DNA of 64,000 nucleotides. Source: Chitinophaga pinensis. Its GTDB lineage: Bacteria > Bacteroidota > Bacteroidia > UKL13-3. A program made the position numbers and the translations under genes. The notes under the pieces were generated by a model. That model worked only from the letters and a program-made list of their open reading frames with translations, ran no database searches and was not told the origin of the DNA. The stretch spans positions 62,001 to 126,000 of the forward strand of contig CAMBSD010000005.1 in the NCBI GenBank assembly GCA_945870425.1. Reading direction: 5' to 3'. Positions 9,130-20,422 of the stretch are shown one piece after another. Numbering within the stretch: position 1 is the first letter of the stretch; each line of letters begins with the position of its first letter.

Positions 9130-11604
9130 TTATTTGATAAATTTAACAGTATTGGTGTAACCATTTTCAGAATTACTCACTTTTACCAAGTAAGCTCCAC
9201 TGGTTAATTTTTCAATATCCAAAGATTTTTTGTTACCAATCATATCTACGGACATTACTTCAACACCAGATACATTGTAAATTGTAACAACTGAATTTTT
9301 AAAATTCGCATTTAATACTTCAATATTTAATACATCTATAGCTGGATTTGGATAAACATTTAAGCTAGCTTTTCTACCTGCTAAAACAGACTCTACTGAA
9401 CTTGTTTTATTAACAAAAATCAACTCTAATCTACCATCTTGAGTTGACTCTTTTTGGGCATCTACATTAAATGCATAGGTATCATTTACGCGTAAATCAG
9501 TTATTGTGTTTTTATAATTATCTTTCAAATAGATGTTAACATCACTGTTGAACCCATCAATTTGACTAAATGACATTGTATAAACACCTTCATTAAGCAA
9601 CCAAGCTGAAAGTGGAACAATTTTCGCGTTGATGCTTTTGATATCAAGATAATTTACCATAGCATATTTATCTTGACCAAAAAACGAACTTATGTTAACT
9701 TCCGGATTCATGAAAGGTTTAAAAATATCTTCATCTGAAATAAATTCATCCGATTTACCATCTTTAAAATGTACAATGGTTTCATCACTCTGATCCGAAC
9801 CTGCAGACAATTTTATTCTCAAACTATTTCTCTCAGAGGTCTTAAACATGTTCGAGGGTGTATTACTAACTTTTACTGATTCATTAATTACCAAAGCTGG
9901 ATTAGAACCATTTGCTTGAATAAAAAAAGCTTGTCCACTAGCGATATACCTTGTAACACTATTTAATGTATTTGTACCATCAAAAGCACCATAGGAATTT
10001 GTTATTGGATTCCAAATCCATACTGTACCTAAAATATTAGTTTTAGTCCAACCAGATGAAGCATTCCAATCAATTGGTGAAGGGAATGGATTTCCTACAA
10101 GGTTCCAACCATTTCCTAAACTTGAATTATATGTAATGGGTATATTTACTGGAGTAGATGGATAAGTACCACTAACCCAAATGGTTGTTGAGTTCAAAAC
10201 TTGGTTACTCGGGGTTGCACTTCTATCTCCTCTGATGAACGCGCGATAACCTGCCCCATTTTGCAATGGAGTATTTCCATCTAATGCTTCCCACTTCGAA
10301 TTTATGTTTGAGCTTCCTGCAGAAGAAGATTCGTTATATTTAAGAACTGATGGATTAGGTATGTTTGCATCAACAGTTCCTGTTGAACCAGTAATTTGAA
10401 TTCCTCTTCCAGCTGTGTTGCCAGCATTATCTCTCCATTGTAAAGTATTTCCGCCAACCACAGGAGAAGCTAAAAACCTCCATCTACGTGCAGTATTTAC
10501 AGGAATAAATCTTTCTGCAGTAATAGTACCCGTGATAGCAGAACCTGATGAAAGAGCAGCAATCCTGGCTGTTGAGGTTGAAGAAGATTTTAACGTCAAT
10601 CCACCAGTTGCAGCTAAAGTTGCAGTTCCCGATTGAGTAACTGCACCCGTAACTATGGCAGGAACACTAATTGTTTTTGTACCAGCATTAGAAGCTAATC
10701 CAAAACCTAAATTAGCAACTGAAAGACTAGATAAACTGCCACTTAGCGTTTGATTAGCTGTAAAGGCTGAACCGTTTAAATTAATAGTACCAGAAGCACT
10801 TGACAATGTACCGTTGATGGCAGCATTTCCAGCAATATTTAATATTCCTGAGTTTAAAGTATGAGTCCTTCCTGATTGAAGGTTATAATGACGGCAATTT
10901 AATCCATCAGCAACCGTTCCGTTAAAAACAACTGCGTCAAGGATTGCTGAAGGTGTAGGTGTTACAGAAGCATTTGTGGTTTGATTAGCAGTTCGCCAAA
11001 TAGTTCCATTCCAATAGATTGGGGTATAACAAAATGCTTGATTGGTAATTACAGTAATGGGATTTGTTCCTTGAGCATTTGTTACTACTGCCGCTGAGTT
11101 GTTAAAACCATCAGTATAATTAAAACCAGCAGCTGGGGCGGTGGAGGTAAATTTCCAAGTAAATCTTGGAGGAACTGTCGTGGAATATGCTACAGTGTTA
11201 GTTAAAACTATTGTGAAACATTTAACAACCGAATTAGCTGGAATGGTGGTTCCAACAGTAGCACCAACAGTTGTAATAATTTTTCTAAAATAGGCTGCAG
11301 CTGTAGCTGTTTGCTGAGCAAAACTGGCAATACTTGTTTGCTGACCTGCAACCAAGCCGCTTGAAGGCGTTGTAACGGTTAAGGTACCTCTGCGAGACCA
11401 TGCAGTGTCTAGCATAAAAGCAATAGTGCCTCCTCTTATCTCAAAGGCCGTAGAGCCCGTATTGTAAATATTCACATCAAATTGATAGGTGGTGGCACTT
11501 GTCAATTGCTCATTTTCTAATCTCCACTCAAATGTTGGCAACTGTGCATACAATGTGGCCCCCAGTGACACTAATAAAGCGATTGTAGTAATTACTTTTT
11601 TCAT
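9130..11604 (-). CDS. Secreted T9SS type A sorting domain-containing protein
   Basis: 824 aa; N-terminal signal peptide; C-terminus 'LNVYPNPAIDVLNIEV...VTIYNVSGVEVMSVDM...LTSGAYLVKVSN...KFIK' typical of T9SS type A CTD. Confidence 0.9.
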   Translation of the reverse strand: MKKVITTIALLVSLGATLYAQLPTFEWRLENEQLTSATTYQFDVNIYNTGSTAFEIRGGTIAFMLDTAWSRRGTLTVTTPSSGLVAGQQTSIASFAQQTATAAAYFRKIITTVGATVGTTIPANSVVKCFTIVLTNTVAYSTTVPPRFTWKFTSTAPAAGFNYTDGFNNSAAVVTNAQGTNPITVITNQAFCYTPIYWNGTIWRTANQTTNASVTPTPSAILDAVVFNGTVADGLNCRHYNLQSGRTHTLNSGILNIAGNAAINGTLSSASGTINLNGSAFTANQTLSGSLSSLSVANLGFGLASNAGTKTISVPAIVTGAVTQSGTATLAATGGLTLKSSSTSTARIAALSSGSAITGTITAERFIPVNTARRWRFLASPVVGGNTLQWRDNAGNTAGRGIQITGSTGTVDANIPNPSVLKYNESSSAGSSNINSKWEALDGNTPLQNGAGYRAFIRGDRSATPSNQVLNSTTIWVSGTYPSTPVNIPITYNSSLGNGWNLVGNPFPSPIDWNASSGWTKTNILGTVWIWNPITNSYGAFDGTNTLNSVTRYIASGQAFFIQANGSNPALVINESVKVSNTPSNMFKTSERNSLRIKLSAGSDQSDETIVHFKDGKSDEFISDEDIFKPFMNPEVNISSFFGQDKYAMVNYLDIKSINAKIVPLSAWLLNEGVYTMSFSQIDGFNSDVNIYLKDNYKNTITDLRVNDTYAFNVDAQKESTQDGRLELIFVNKTSSVESVLAGRKASLNVYPNPAIDVLNIEVLNANFKNSVVTIYNVSGVEVMSVDMIGNKKSLDIEKLTSGAYLVKVSNSENGYTNTVKFIK

Positions 11605-11740
11605 ATATAATATTCAGTTTCTTTTTCAGTTATGTAGCAAATATATAAATCTTTTTAAATTACAAAAGTTATTTTTCTAAAATTTCTAATTAAAATTCAG
11701 TAGACATTATAACTTGTTTAAAATAAATGGAATAGAGAAG

Positions 11741-11770
11741 AAAAGCCCCCATTTTGTGGAGGCCTTTTTT
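11741..11770 (-). terminator. Intrinsic terminator downstream of gyrA
   Basis: AAAAGCCCCC attttgt GGAGGCCTTTTTT imperfect stem with poly-A/T flanks. Confidence 0.6.
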
Positions 11771-11773
11771 GTA

Positions 11774-14392
11774 CTATTTATCATCTGAATCTTCTGAATC
11801 ACCTTCATCCAACTCTTCATCCTCCTCTATTTCCTCCTCCTCTTCTTCAATTACATCGTCTAATATTTCTTCAGAATCATCCATAATTATTTCATTTACA
11901 ATTACACTTTCTGCACCTTCTTGCAAACCTTCTTCTTCCTCTTCTTCAACTCCTGGTATGTAATCTATAATGGCAACACTTGCTATTTCGTCTTTACCAC
12001 CAATATTAATTAATCTAACACCCTGCGTTACACGACCTAAGACTCTTAAATCTTTCACGCTCAATCTAATGGTGATACCACTCTTATTAATAATCATCAC
12101 ATCATTGGTATCATCCACTTCTTTAATAGCGACCAATTTACCAGTTTTTTCAGTAATGTTCATGGCCCTTACACCTTTTCCACCTCTATTGGTAATGCGG
12201 TAATCTTCCACTTCACTTCTCTTGCCCATACCGTTTTCTGTAACCACCAAAACATTAGTCAATTTAGGTTCAGCAATGCTCACTAATCCAATGACTTCAT
12301 CTCCATCATCTAATCTAATGGCTCTGACACCTGTGGCATTTCTGCCCATCGGACGAACCTTACTTTCATTAAAACGAATGGCTTTTCCTTCACGGCTAGC
12401 AATAATTATTTCACTGGTTCCATTGGTCAATCTTGCCTCAACCAATTGATCACCTTCTCGAACGTTTATGGCATTTATACCATTTGCACGTGGGCGGCTA
12501 TATGCCTCAAGAGTGGTTTTCTTAATGGTACCTTTTTGGGTAACCATAATAATATTCATTTGGTTAATATATTCCTCGTCAACAAGGGTTTTCACATTCA
12601 AGAACGCTTTCACCTTATCATCTGCAGGCATGTTTACTAAGTTCTGTATTGCCCTTCCTTTTGATGTTTTTTCACCTTCAGGAATTTCAAATACACGAAG
12701 CCAGAAACACCTGCCCTGCTCAGTAAACAACATCAAGTAATTATGGTTAGTAGCCATAAAAATATGCTCCACAAAATCTTCTTCACGTTTTGCAACTCCT
12801 CTACTTCCTCTACCGCCTCTTGATTGGGTGCGATACTCGCTCAATTGGGTACGTTTCATGTATCCTAAATGACTAATAGTTACTACCACCTCATCATCTG
12901 GAATCAAGTCTTCCATACTCATTTCATTACCCACCATTTCAATCACACTTCTGCGCTCATCTCCATATTTGTCTTTCATTTCGATAAGCTCATCTTTAAT
13001 GATTTGCATACGAATGTTTTCATCAGCCAATATCTCTCTTAAACGAGCCACAAACTTCATCAATTCGGTGTATTCATCTTTAATCTTATCGCGCTCAAGA
13101 CCAGTTAAACGCTGCAAACGCATATCTAAAATGGCTTTTGCTTGAATCTCGCTTAATTTAAAGTTTTCCATCAAACCTGTTCTTGCTTCATCTGGGGTTC
13201 TAGAACCTCTAATTAATGCAATGACTTGGTCTAAATGATCCAAAGCTATTAGTAAGCCTTCTAAAATATGGGCACGTTTTAATGCTTCTTCTAATTCATA
13301 TTGTGTTCTGCGGATAACAACCTCATGACGATGGTCAACAAAATGACGAATTAAATCTTTTAAGTTCAAGGTTTCAGGGCGGCCTTTAACCAAAGCCACA
13401 TTATTAACGCTGAAAGAAGTTTGAAGAGCGGTGTATTTAAACAACTTGTTTAGCACCACATTTGGCACTGCTTCACGTTTGATATCATAAACAATACGCA
13501 TACCATCTCTGTCACTCTCATCGCGCACTTCACTGATTCCTTCAATTACTTTTTCATTCACCAATTCGGCAGTACGCTCAATCAATGATGATTTGTTTAC
13601 TTGATATGGAATTTCGTTTACTACAATTTGGTTTTTCCCTGTTTTGCTAACCTCAAAATTAGTTTTGGCTCGCATCACAATTCTACCACGTCCCGTCTCA
13701 AAGGCATCTTTCACGCCTTCGTAACCATAGATTGTTCCACCTGTTGGAAAATCTGGGGCTTTGATGAATTTCATCAATTCGGCAATCGTAATTTCTCTAT
13801 TTTCAATATATGCAATGATTCCATCCACACACTCAGAAAGGTTGTGAGGTGCCATATTGGTGGCCATACCTACAGCAATGCCCGATGCACCATTCATCAA
13901 TAAATTTGGCACCTTTGATGGCATAACACTTGGCTCTTGCAAGGAATCATCAAAATTCGGTCTAAAATCAACCGTATTTTTTTCTAAATCAACTAAAATT
14001 TCTTCTGCTATTTTACGCAAACGAGCTTCGGTATAACGCATCGCTGCTGGTGGATCTCCATCCACTGAACCAAAGTTTCCTTGTCCATCTACCAACATAT
14101 AGCGCATGTTCCAATGCTGTGCCATACGCACCATGGTATCATAAACACTTGAATCGCCATGTGGGTGATACTTACCCAATACCTCACCTACAATACGTGC
14201 ACTCTTCTTGTGAGCACGGTTAGATGCAAGGCCTAATTCTGTCATTCCATAAAGCACCCTGCGGTGAACAGGTTTCAATCCATCGCGCACATCCGGTAAA
14301 GCGCGGCTCACGATAACCGACATCGAATAATCGATGTAAGCGGTTTTCATTTCATCTTCAATGTTAATTTGAATTATTCTGTCTTCTGCCAT
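11774..14392 (-). CDS. gyrA: DNA gyrase subunit A
   Basis: 872 aa; [73 protein letters not shown]; gyrase C-terminal repeats; long acidic tail. Confidence 0.97.
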   Translation of the reverse strand: MAEDRIIQINIEDEMKTAYIDYSMSVIVSRALPDVRDGLKPVHRRVLYGMTELGLASNRAHKKSARIVGEVLGKYHPHGDSSVYDTMVRMAQHWNMRYMLVDGQGNFGSVDGDPPAAMRYTEARLRKIAEEILVDLEKNTVDFRPNFDDSLQEPSVMPSKVPNLLMNGASGIAVGMATNMAPHNLSECVDGIIAYIENREITIAELMKFIKAPDFPTGGTIYGYEGVKDAFETGRGRIVMRAKTNFEVSKTGKNQIVVNEIPYQVNKSSLIERTAELVNEKVIEGISEVRDESDRDGMRIVYDIKREAVPNVVLNKLFKYTALQTSFSVNNVALVKGRPETLNLKDLIRHFVDHRHEVVIRRTQYELEEALKRAHILEGLLIALDHLDQVIALIRGSRTPDEARTGLMENFKLSEIQAKAILDMRLQRLTGLERDKIKDEYTELMKFVARLREILADENIRMQIIKDELIEMKDKYGDERRSVIEMVGNEMSMEDLIPDDEVVVTISHLGYMKRTQLSEYRTQSRGGRGSRGVAKREEDFVEHIFMATNHNYLMLFTEQGRCFWLRVFEIPEGEKTSKGRAIQNLVNMPADDKVKAFLNVKTLVDEEYINQMNIIMVTQKGTIKKTTLEAYSRPRANGINAINVREGDQLVEARLTNGTSEIIIASREGKAIRFNESKVRPMGRNATGVRAIRLDDGDEVIGLVSIAEPKLTNVLVVTENGMGKRSEVEDYRITNRGGKGVRAMNITEKTGKLVAIKEVDDTNDVMIINKSGITIRLSVKDLRVLGRVTQGVRLINIGGKDEIASVAIIDYIPGVEEEEEEGLQEGAESVIVNEIIMDDSEEILDDVIEEEEEEIEEDEELDEGDSEDSDDK

Positions 14393-14691
14393 AAATTTTC
14401 GTTGATAGTTGATTATAGCCTGTTTATAGAAATTCTCACAAAACCAGCCAAAATCAAAATGCTCCGCAAGTTAACAAATTGTTAGCGGCTTTCAGAAGAA
14501 AATACCCACAAATTTTGAGTATTGTGGATAAGCAATAAACCATAAATAAAATACTGATTTACAAGTAATAGATGGAATAAAAGTTAACAACTCTGCCTAT
14601 AAAAAGTGGAGAGGAAAAATTTGAATTCAGGATTTGAAACTTTAAAATATAAATCATGTCCTTTTATTCTTTTCAAAAAAAGCAGATTTTA

Positions 14692-15897
14692 TTAATCAAA
14701 CCTAGTTAGCATACTATTCGCAATGGTTTGCCCTATAGACATGCTAGATGTGGCAGCAGGACTTGGCGCATTCAAAATATGAATGGCATGTTCGTCTTCA
14801 ATAATTTTAAAATCATCAATCAATCCACCTAAACGGTCGCAGGCTTGAGCCCTTACTCCTGATTCTGCTGGCAGTAAATCTTCTTCTCTTACATCAGGAA
14901 GTAACCTTTGCAAAGCCTTGGTGAATGCTGCTTTTGAGAATGATCGATAAAACTCACCCATACCTGCTTTCCAATACTTCATCATCACTTTTTGGAATCC
15001 AGGCCATGTAAGCGACTCCATCATCTCTTTCACATCCACATCACTCATATTGTAGCCTTCACGTTTAAAAGCAAAAACTGCATTTGGACCTGCCTCTACT
15101 CCCCCATCAATCATGCGTGTGAAGTGAACACCCAAAAAAGGAAAATTGGGATCAGGAACAGGGTATATCAAATTTTTCACGAGGCTGCGTTTTTCAGGTT
15201 TCAGCATATAATACTCACCTCTGAAGGGAATAATACGCGTATCGATGTTTTTATGGGTAAAGCCAGCCACTTTATCACAGTATAAACCTGCACAATTAAT
15301 GTATTGCTTGGTAATAAATGTTTTTTGCGGACTTACAATTTCACTAAATCCATAGAAATTAATTATGTCTTCTACCTTATGATTTATAAAAATCTTACCA
15401 CCCAACTGCTGAAACAATTCGGCTATTTTATTGCAAACACTTGTATAGTCAATAATACCGGTATATGGCACACTGATGGCTTTTATTCCTGCCACATTTG
15501 GCTCATAGTTTTTGATTTCGTCTTTCTCAATAATCTTTATCTTATCTAAACCATTCTCAAGTCCTCTGTTATACAACTTATCCAGTTCAGGCAATTCTTT
15601 TTCGTCTAATGCCACTATTAATTTGCCACACAAATCGAAAGGAATTTGATGTTCTTCACAAAATGCAATCAACATATTGTAGCCATTGATACAATTCTGG
15701 GCCTTTAAACTGCCTGGCTTGTAATAAATGCCAGAGTGTATCACACCACTGTTATGTCCTGTTTGATGGGCTGCTAGTTCAGCTTCCTTTTCAACAATAG
15801 CTATGCGTAAATGTGGTTTTTGTTTTATTAATTGATAAGCAGACGCCAAGCCCACAATGCCACCGCCAATAATGATGCAATCGTATGTTTTACTCAT
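14692..15897 (-). CDS. lhgO: L-2-hydroxyglutarate oxidase
   Basis: 401 aa FAD-dependent oxidoreductase; IIIGGGIVGLASAYQL, HQTGHNSGVIHSGIYYKPGSLKAQNCINGY, RGEYYMLKPEKRSLVKNLIYPVPDPNFPFLGVHFTRMIDGGVEAGPNAV. Confidence 0.93.
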   Translation of the reverse strand: MSKTYDCIIIGGGIVGLASAYQLIKQKPHLRIAIVEKEAELAAHQTGHNSGVIHSGIYYKPGSLKAQNCINGYNMLIAFCEEHQIPFDLCGKLIVALDEKELPELDKLYNRGLENGLDKIKIIEKDEIKNYEPNVAGIKAISVPYTGIIDYTSVCNKIAELFQQLGGKIFINHKVEDIINFYGFSEIVSPQKTFITKQYINCAGLYCDKVAGFTHKNIDTRIIPFRGEYYMLKPEKRSLVKNLIYPVPDPNFPFLGVHFTRMIDGGVEAGPNAVFAFKREGYNMSDVDVKEMMESLTWPGFQKVMMKYWKAGMGEFYRSFSKAAFTKALQRLLPDVREEDLLPAESGVRAQACDRLGGLIDDFKIIEDEHAIHILNAPSPAATSSMSIGQTIANSMLTRFD

Positions 15898-15995
15898 AAA
15901 TCAAATGCAATTATCGTATAAAATCATAAGAGCTGCTGCAATAATTCGAGAATTAAACATGGTTTTTGTCAGTTATACATACCATATCAATCCCA

Positions 15996-18900
15996 TTAAA
16001 ACGCCCTACTAATGCCCATCATCCATCTGAATTTAAAATTATCTCCATCCACAAAAGGGGCATTGCTTAAATACATGGGCATATCAAAACGAATGGTTAA
16101 TGGTTTAATATCATCTAACTTACCCCATCTCTTAATAGTTAAAGCTGCACCTAAACCGCTACTAGCCATTAGTGGTGTAGTAAAGGCTTTGCCTGTACTT
16201 TGCAAGTCAGCAATAAAACTACTATTGCTTTGCAAAATGCCTGCATCTGCAAACAAATAGGTATCCATGTGGAAGGGTCTGAAAATGCCTTTAGCTGGAA
16301 TAGGGAAAAACTGATCGAAATCCATTTCTAAGTTTACACTTGCCCCTGAGTTTCCTCTGTAAGCCAAGTATTGATTAGTTCCTTCATCCACAGGAACAAG
16401 ATAGCCCGCATAGCCTCTAATGTTCAATCCGCCTTGTGAGTGAAAATGATTGCTACTACTGCCAAAGCTGAACCAATCAGCAGGGATAAAACCTGCAGCT
16501 CTGCTAAATTTACTTTCAACCATCTCTTCTGCATTGCCACCTGCCAAATACAATTGAGATTCAGGTGCTGCATTCGTTCCAGTCATGTATTGTGCAAACA
16601 ACCTTGTTCTAAATTCAAGTTTACCCAAATCTTTATGATGCAAAATTTGAGCATACAAACTGGTGTAATCAAATGTTGAGTACAATGCGGTGCTACGCAA
16701 TCCAATCATAGCCGAACCATTGCCTGCTTTGCCATCATACCTATGTTCAAACTCTGTATTAATGGTATTATTCCAACCATCAAAAGCAGAAAGATTAGGC
16801 AATACAAGGGTATTTTCTAGGTTGATATTTTGATAGGCTGGCAAGTAATACAATGCCAACCTGCGCATGCTTTTAGCAAAAATTCTAAAGGTATTATTAT
16901 ATGATGTTTTCTCAATGCCTATTTTGTTTAATAGCAATCCATCAAGCAAGCGTGATTGCAATTGCACATCCGTGAATTTTGCAATTCTATGTTGGTATGA
17001 AAATGCATAGGAAGCTGGATCAATGGCTTTGTCTTTATACTTATCAAAATCAGCATTTGAGAGGATACCTGAATTATACCAAGCCGTAAATCTAAACACA
17101 TGTTTTTGGTTCATGTAATTGCCATCAAAATGTAATCCCATCTTCAATCCATCATAGTTATTAAACCACACATCTGGTCTCCATTTTAAGATATAATGTT
17201 TTCTATCCAGTGGATTTTTAAGTTGATGATCAAAAGTGAACAACACTGGACATTTAAGGCTATTGTCTAATAAATTTACATCCGCTAGGCGATAGCTAGG
17301 ATCTATTACTATGTCTTTAATTTTTACATTGGATGGCAAATATACCTTAGCAGTGTATGTTTGGTTTAACAAGTTCCAACCTTTCCATGCAGGTAAAACC
17401 GTTCCATCAAATTTCTTAGCGAAATAGGTATTTGGAATTAAAAATTTGAATGCAGAGTCTTTGGTATTAATGATAAAATCCAAAGGCATTTGCATCTCTC
17501 CTTTTCTTTTAAAAGTAATGTTATAGGTTTGATGAGAGCCATGCGGAGGGTTTAACAAAATAGCTTCATACTTGGCTTTTTTCACACATTCCAAACTATA
17601 ATCAATGGTCTTGGTGGTTTCAACCCATTGGTCAAAAAACCAGTTCAAATCGGTTTTGCTGTATTGAATAATACTTGCTCTAAAATCTTCGTAATATGGA
17701 TGGGCAATTTTCCATTGATTAAAATAATGCTGCATAGCGCCCAAAAACATTTCATCACCCAACACATATTGTAAGTTGTAAAGCATGGTAGCCGTTTTAT
17801 AATACACATGTCCATAGCCTCCACCATGACCCAATGCTCCACCAAAATCATCACTGTGGGTATTTAGTTGAGGGTCGTCATTGTTAATGGCATCGCGGAT
17901 ATAACCTAAATAATTGGTTTGTTCGCGTTTTGCCAATGGACGAGAATATTTATTAATGTATTTACTTTTGCTGCGCACTTTAGGTTCTTCACCTGTCAAT
18001 CTACTCATGCTCCAATGGGTTAAGAATTGGGTGAAACCCTCGTCCAAACTAGCACGATAAGTTTCGTTATTACCCACCATACCAAAGAACCAATTATGCC
18101 CCACCTCATGGGCCAACAATCCATAGTATCCTGGACTACTTCCTCCATCTAAGGTTAGCATTGGGTATTCCATACCATCGCGGGCATCGGCTACAATCAT
18201 TTTTGGATAAGCATATACACCAATATCTCTGCTGTACACATCAATTACTTTAGCAGTAAACGAGGCTGCATCTTGCCAACCTCTGGCATGTGGCTCTTGT
18301 GCTAAAGACACACATTTTATCTTACGATTATTGTCTTGTGGCAAGGTCAATTCCACTTCGCCCATTCTAAAAGTAGGGTCGGCTACCCAAGCAAAATCAT
18401 GCACATTATCGGCATGAAATTTCCATGTTTTAAAAGTGCCATTGGCTTCTATGATGGTGCTAGGTTTTTCGTCCCAAGCTTTGTCTTTAAAATTACTTAC
18501 ATCCAATTTAGCTCTCAAATCATCAGGCAATACCTCTGCCCTATTTTGCAATTCACCCGTTGCATCCAACACATAATTGTTAGGCAAACTCAATTCTACA
18601 TCATAGCTACCAAAATCGCCATAAAACTCCTTGCCCAAATGTTGGTCGGTTTCCCAACCAAATTTTCTATCATACACACAAATTCTAGGATACCAATGCA
18701 CCCCATCATATTGTTTATTACCCCAATTGTCTTTAAACATTTTCATTCGTCTGCGTTGTGTGCCATCTGCATCAAAATAGGTTTTAAATTTTATATCAAA
18801 AAGTATAGATGAGTTGGGCATCAGCGGGGCGGGCAACATCACTTTCATGATGGTATTGTCCAAACTCAAAGTGGCCGAAGTGCCATTCACCTTTAAGCTT

Positions 18901-19265
18901 TCCACCTCTGTACCTTTGCCTGCGGCTTCGTATTTGCCAAACTTTTGCTTGAAATTATTGGCCAAATTCAATTGCTCCAAGTACGAGCCTTTTACAAAAG
19001 CATTTTGGTACAAATGAAAATACACAAAATACAAAGTATCGTTTGAGTTGTTATAATAGGTCAACTCCTCTGAAGCGTCTACAATGTCTTCCTTATCTGA
19101 AACTTGGGCTTTGATTTTATAATGTACATCTTGTTGCCAGTAGCCTTCAAAAGGCTTGCGATTTTGCCAATAATACGCATTGTCTTTACTGCGATACCAG
19201 TTTTCTTGTGCTGATAATTGTTGGGTAAAAACGAAAAAGACTATGAATGTAAAAATTCTTTTCAT
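15996..19265 (-). CDS. M1 family metallopeptidase with C-terminal outer-membrane beta-barrel-like region
   Basis: Better start at MKRIFTFIVFFVFTQQLSAQ (signal peptide; codon 39 of the listed ORF); HEVGHNWFFGMVGNNETYRASLDEGFTQF zinc-binding motif; C-terminal half rich in alternating barrel-like segments ending in ...FRWMMGISRAF. Confidence 0.88.
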   Translation of the reverse strand: MKRIFTFIVFFVFTQQLSAQENWYRSKDNAYYWQNRKPFEGYWQQDVHYKIKAQVSDKEDIVDASEELTYYNNSNDTLYFVYFHLYQNAFVKGSYLEQLNLANNFKQKFGKYEAAGKGTEVESLKVNGTSATLSLDNTIMKVMLPAPLMPNSSILFDIKFKTYFDADGTQRRRMKMFKDNWGNKQYDGVHWYPRICVYDRKFGWETDQHLGKEFYGDFGSYDVELSLPNNYVLDATGELQNRAEVLPDDLRAKLDVSNFKDKAWDEKPSTIIEANGTFKTWKFHADNVHDFAWVADPTFRMGEVELTLPQDNNRKIKCVSLAQEPHARGWQDAASFTAKVIDVYSRDIGVYAYPKMIVADARDGMEYPMLTLDGGSSPGYYGLLAHEVGHNWFFGMVGNNETYRASLDEGFTQFLTHWSMSRLTGEEPKVRSKSKYINKYSRPLAKREQTNYLGYIRDAINNDDPQLNTHSDDFGGALGHGGGYGHVYYKTATMLYNLQYVLGDEMFLGAMQHYFNQWKIAHPYYEDFRASIIQYSKTDLNWFFDQWVETTKTIDYSLECVKKAKYEAILLNPPHGSHQTYNITFKRKGEMQMPLDFIINTKDSAFKFLIPNTYFAKKFDGTVLPAWKGWNLLNQTYTAKVYLPSNVKIKDIVIDPSYRLADVNLLDNSLKCPVLFTFDHQLKNPLDRKHYILKWRPDVWFNNYDGLKMGLHFDGNYMNQKHVFRFTAWYNSGILSNADFDKYKDKAIDPASYAFSYQHRIAKFTDVQLQSRLLDGLLLNKIGIEKTSYNNTFRIFAKSMRRLALYYLPAYQNINLENTLVLPNLSAFDGWNNTINTEFEHRYDGKAGNGSAMIGLRSTALYSTFDYTSLYAQILHHKDLGKLEFRTRLFAQYMTGTNAAPESQLYLAGGNAEEMVESKFSRAAGFIPADWFSFGSSSNHFHSQGGLNIRGYAGYLVPVDEGTNQYLAYRGNSGASVNLEMDFDQFFPIPAKGIFRPFHMDTYLFADAGILQSNSSFIADLQSTGKAFTTPLMASSGLGAALTIKRWGKLDDIKPLTIRFDMPMYLSNAPFVDGDNFKFRWMMGISRAF

Positions 19266-19331
19266 ACGAGCAATAATATAATAAGCTGTGAAGTAAATAA
19301 AATTTTTTGAAAAATATCCTAATATCGTAGC

Positions 19332-19850
19332 ATGATAACAAAACCAAAACCAGAAGAACATCCGCCATACTACACTCATTATATTGGACTTGTAAAAAGT
19401 GAGGATGTAATTGACGAATTATTAAAGGAGCAAATAAATACCTACGAACTGATAACTTCATTGGACGAAGAAACGCTAATGACAACCTACGAAGAAGGCA
19501 AATGGACCATTAAAGAAATCATTGCCCATTTAATAGACACTGAGCGAATTTTCAATTACCGAGCCATGCGTTTTGCCCGTTTTGATAGAACAGAGCTGCC
19601 CGGTTTTAACCAAAATGATTATGTAAAACTTTCGAATGCCAATTTGAGAGACATTAACGATTTGATGCAAGAATATGCCGTGGTAAGAGCTAGCAGTATC
19701 CAATTGTATAGAAGTTTTAACGAAGCCATGCTGATGAACATAGGCAAATCCAATGGTGCAGAGGTTTCGGTAAGAGCCATTATTTACATGACCCTTGGCC
19801 ATGAGATTCACCACAGAAACGTGATTGAATCGAAGTATTTGGGGAGGTAG
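19332..19850 (+). CDS. DinB family protein
   Basis: 172 aa; 'GKWTIKEIIAHLIDTERIFNYRAMRFARFDRTELPGF' and 'GHEIHHRNVIESKYL' with DinB-type His residues. Confidence 0.88.
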   Translation: MITKPKPEEHPPYYTHYIGLVKSEDVIDELLKEQINTYELITSLDEETLMTTYEEGKWTIKEIIAHLIDTERIFNYRAMRFARFDRTELPGFNQNDYVKLSNANLRDINDLMQEYAVVRASSIQLYRSFNEAMLMNIGKSNGAEVSVRAIIYMTLGHEIHHRNVIESKYLGR

Positions 19851-19865
19851 ATAATATAACTTTGA

Positions 19866-19889
19866 CTTGCAGGCGAGAACGCCTGCAAG
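19866..19889 (+). repeat. Short intergenic hairpin (CTTGCAGGCG-AGAA-CGCCTGCAAG)
   Basis: Perfect 10-bp inverted repeat, 4-nt loop; partner element at 39842-39865. Confidence 0.8.
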
Positions 19890-19921
19890 GGCAAAAAATT
19901 TGATACTTAACTTTAGAAAAA

Positions 19922-20299
19922 ATGAAGAAATATTTTGCCATACACGTATTAATTATTTCGCTATTGATGTCGAATTGTAATTCAAAAAAACATTACGATA
20001 CATATCGTATGGGAAATTTAGAAGTAATGCAATCCGATATAGGCACAATGGATTGGAATACCGCTATTAAAACATGCAGTGAATTAGGTGAGAGTTGGCG
20101 TTTACCTACTTTTAGCGAGTTCGATACTATTTGCAAAAACAAAGATAACATCAAAAATTTATCTGCAAATCATGCTTATTGGTGTATGAATGAAAAAGAT
20201 TTATCAAGTGCATGGGCACAAGACCTATTTGTTTGTAGTGTGTATCCAATTAACAAAAATGATAAAGCAAAAGTCAGAGCAATAAGGAGAATTCAATAG
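19922..20299 (+). CDS. Small lipoprotein with DUF1566-like motif
   Basis: 125 aa; lipobox 'LLMSNC'; 'ESWRLPTFSEFDTI...YWCMNEKD' resembles DUF1566/Lcl C-terminal domains. Confidence 0.65.
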   Translation: MKKYFAIHVLIISLLMSNCNSKKHYDTYRMGNLEVMQSDIGTMDWNTAIKTCSELGESWRLPTFSEFDTICKNKDNIKNLSANHAYWCMNEKDLSSAWAQDLFVCSVYPINKNDKAKVRAIRRIQ

Positions 20300-20422
20300 A
20301 AAGTTTTTATGCCATCGCTGTCGATATTTTAACCGAACACTAAATTTGTATCATTTATTACAATCAATACGACCAACTTCCTTGCCAAATTAATTCTTAA
20401 ATTTGGCTCCTAATCCAAAGCC

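Noticed and set aside
11754-11963. Ser-rich 69-aa plus-strand ORF ([25 protein letters not shown]...)
   Set aside because: Antisense reading of the GAA/GAT-rich acidic tail of gyrA.
14523-14531. Perfect DnaA-box-like 9-mer TGTGGATAA upstream of gyrA, with a weaker match nearby
   Set aside because: A single 9-mer match is plausible by chance in 64 kb; no cluster of boxes, no dnaA/dnaN neighbourhood.
18336-18812. 158-aa plus-strand ORF inside the M1 peptidase gene
   Set aside because: Antisense to a confidently identified CDS, no domain signal; same reasoning applied to the other antisense ORFs in the track (e.g. 34771..35385, 28888..29316).
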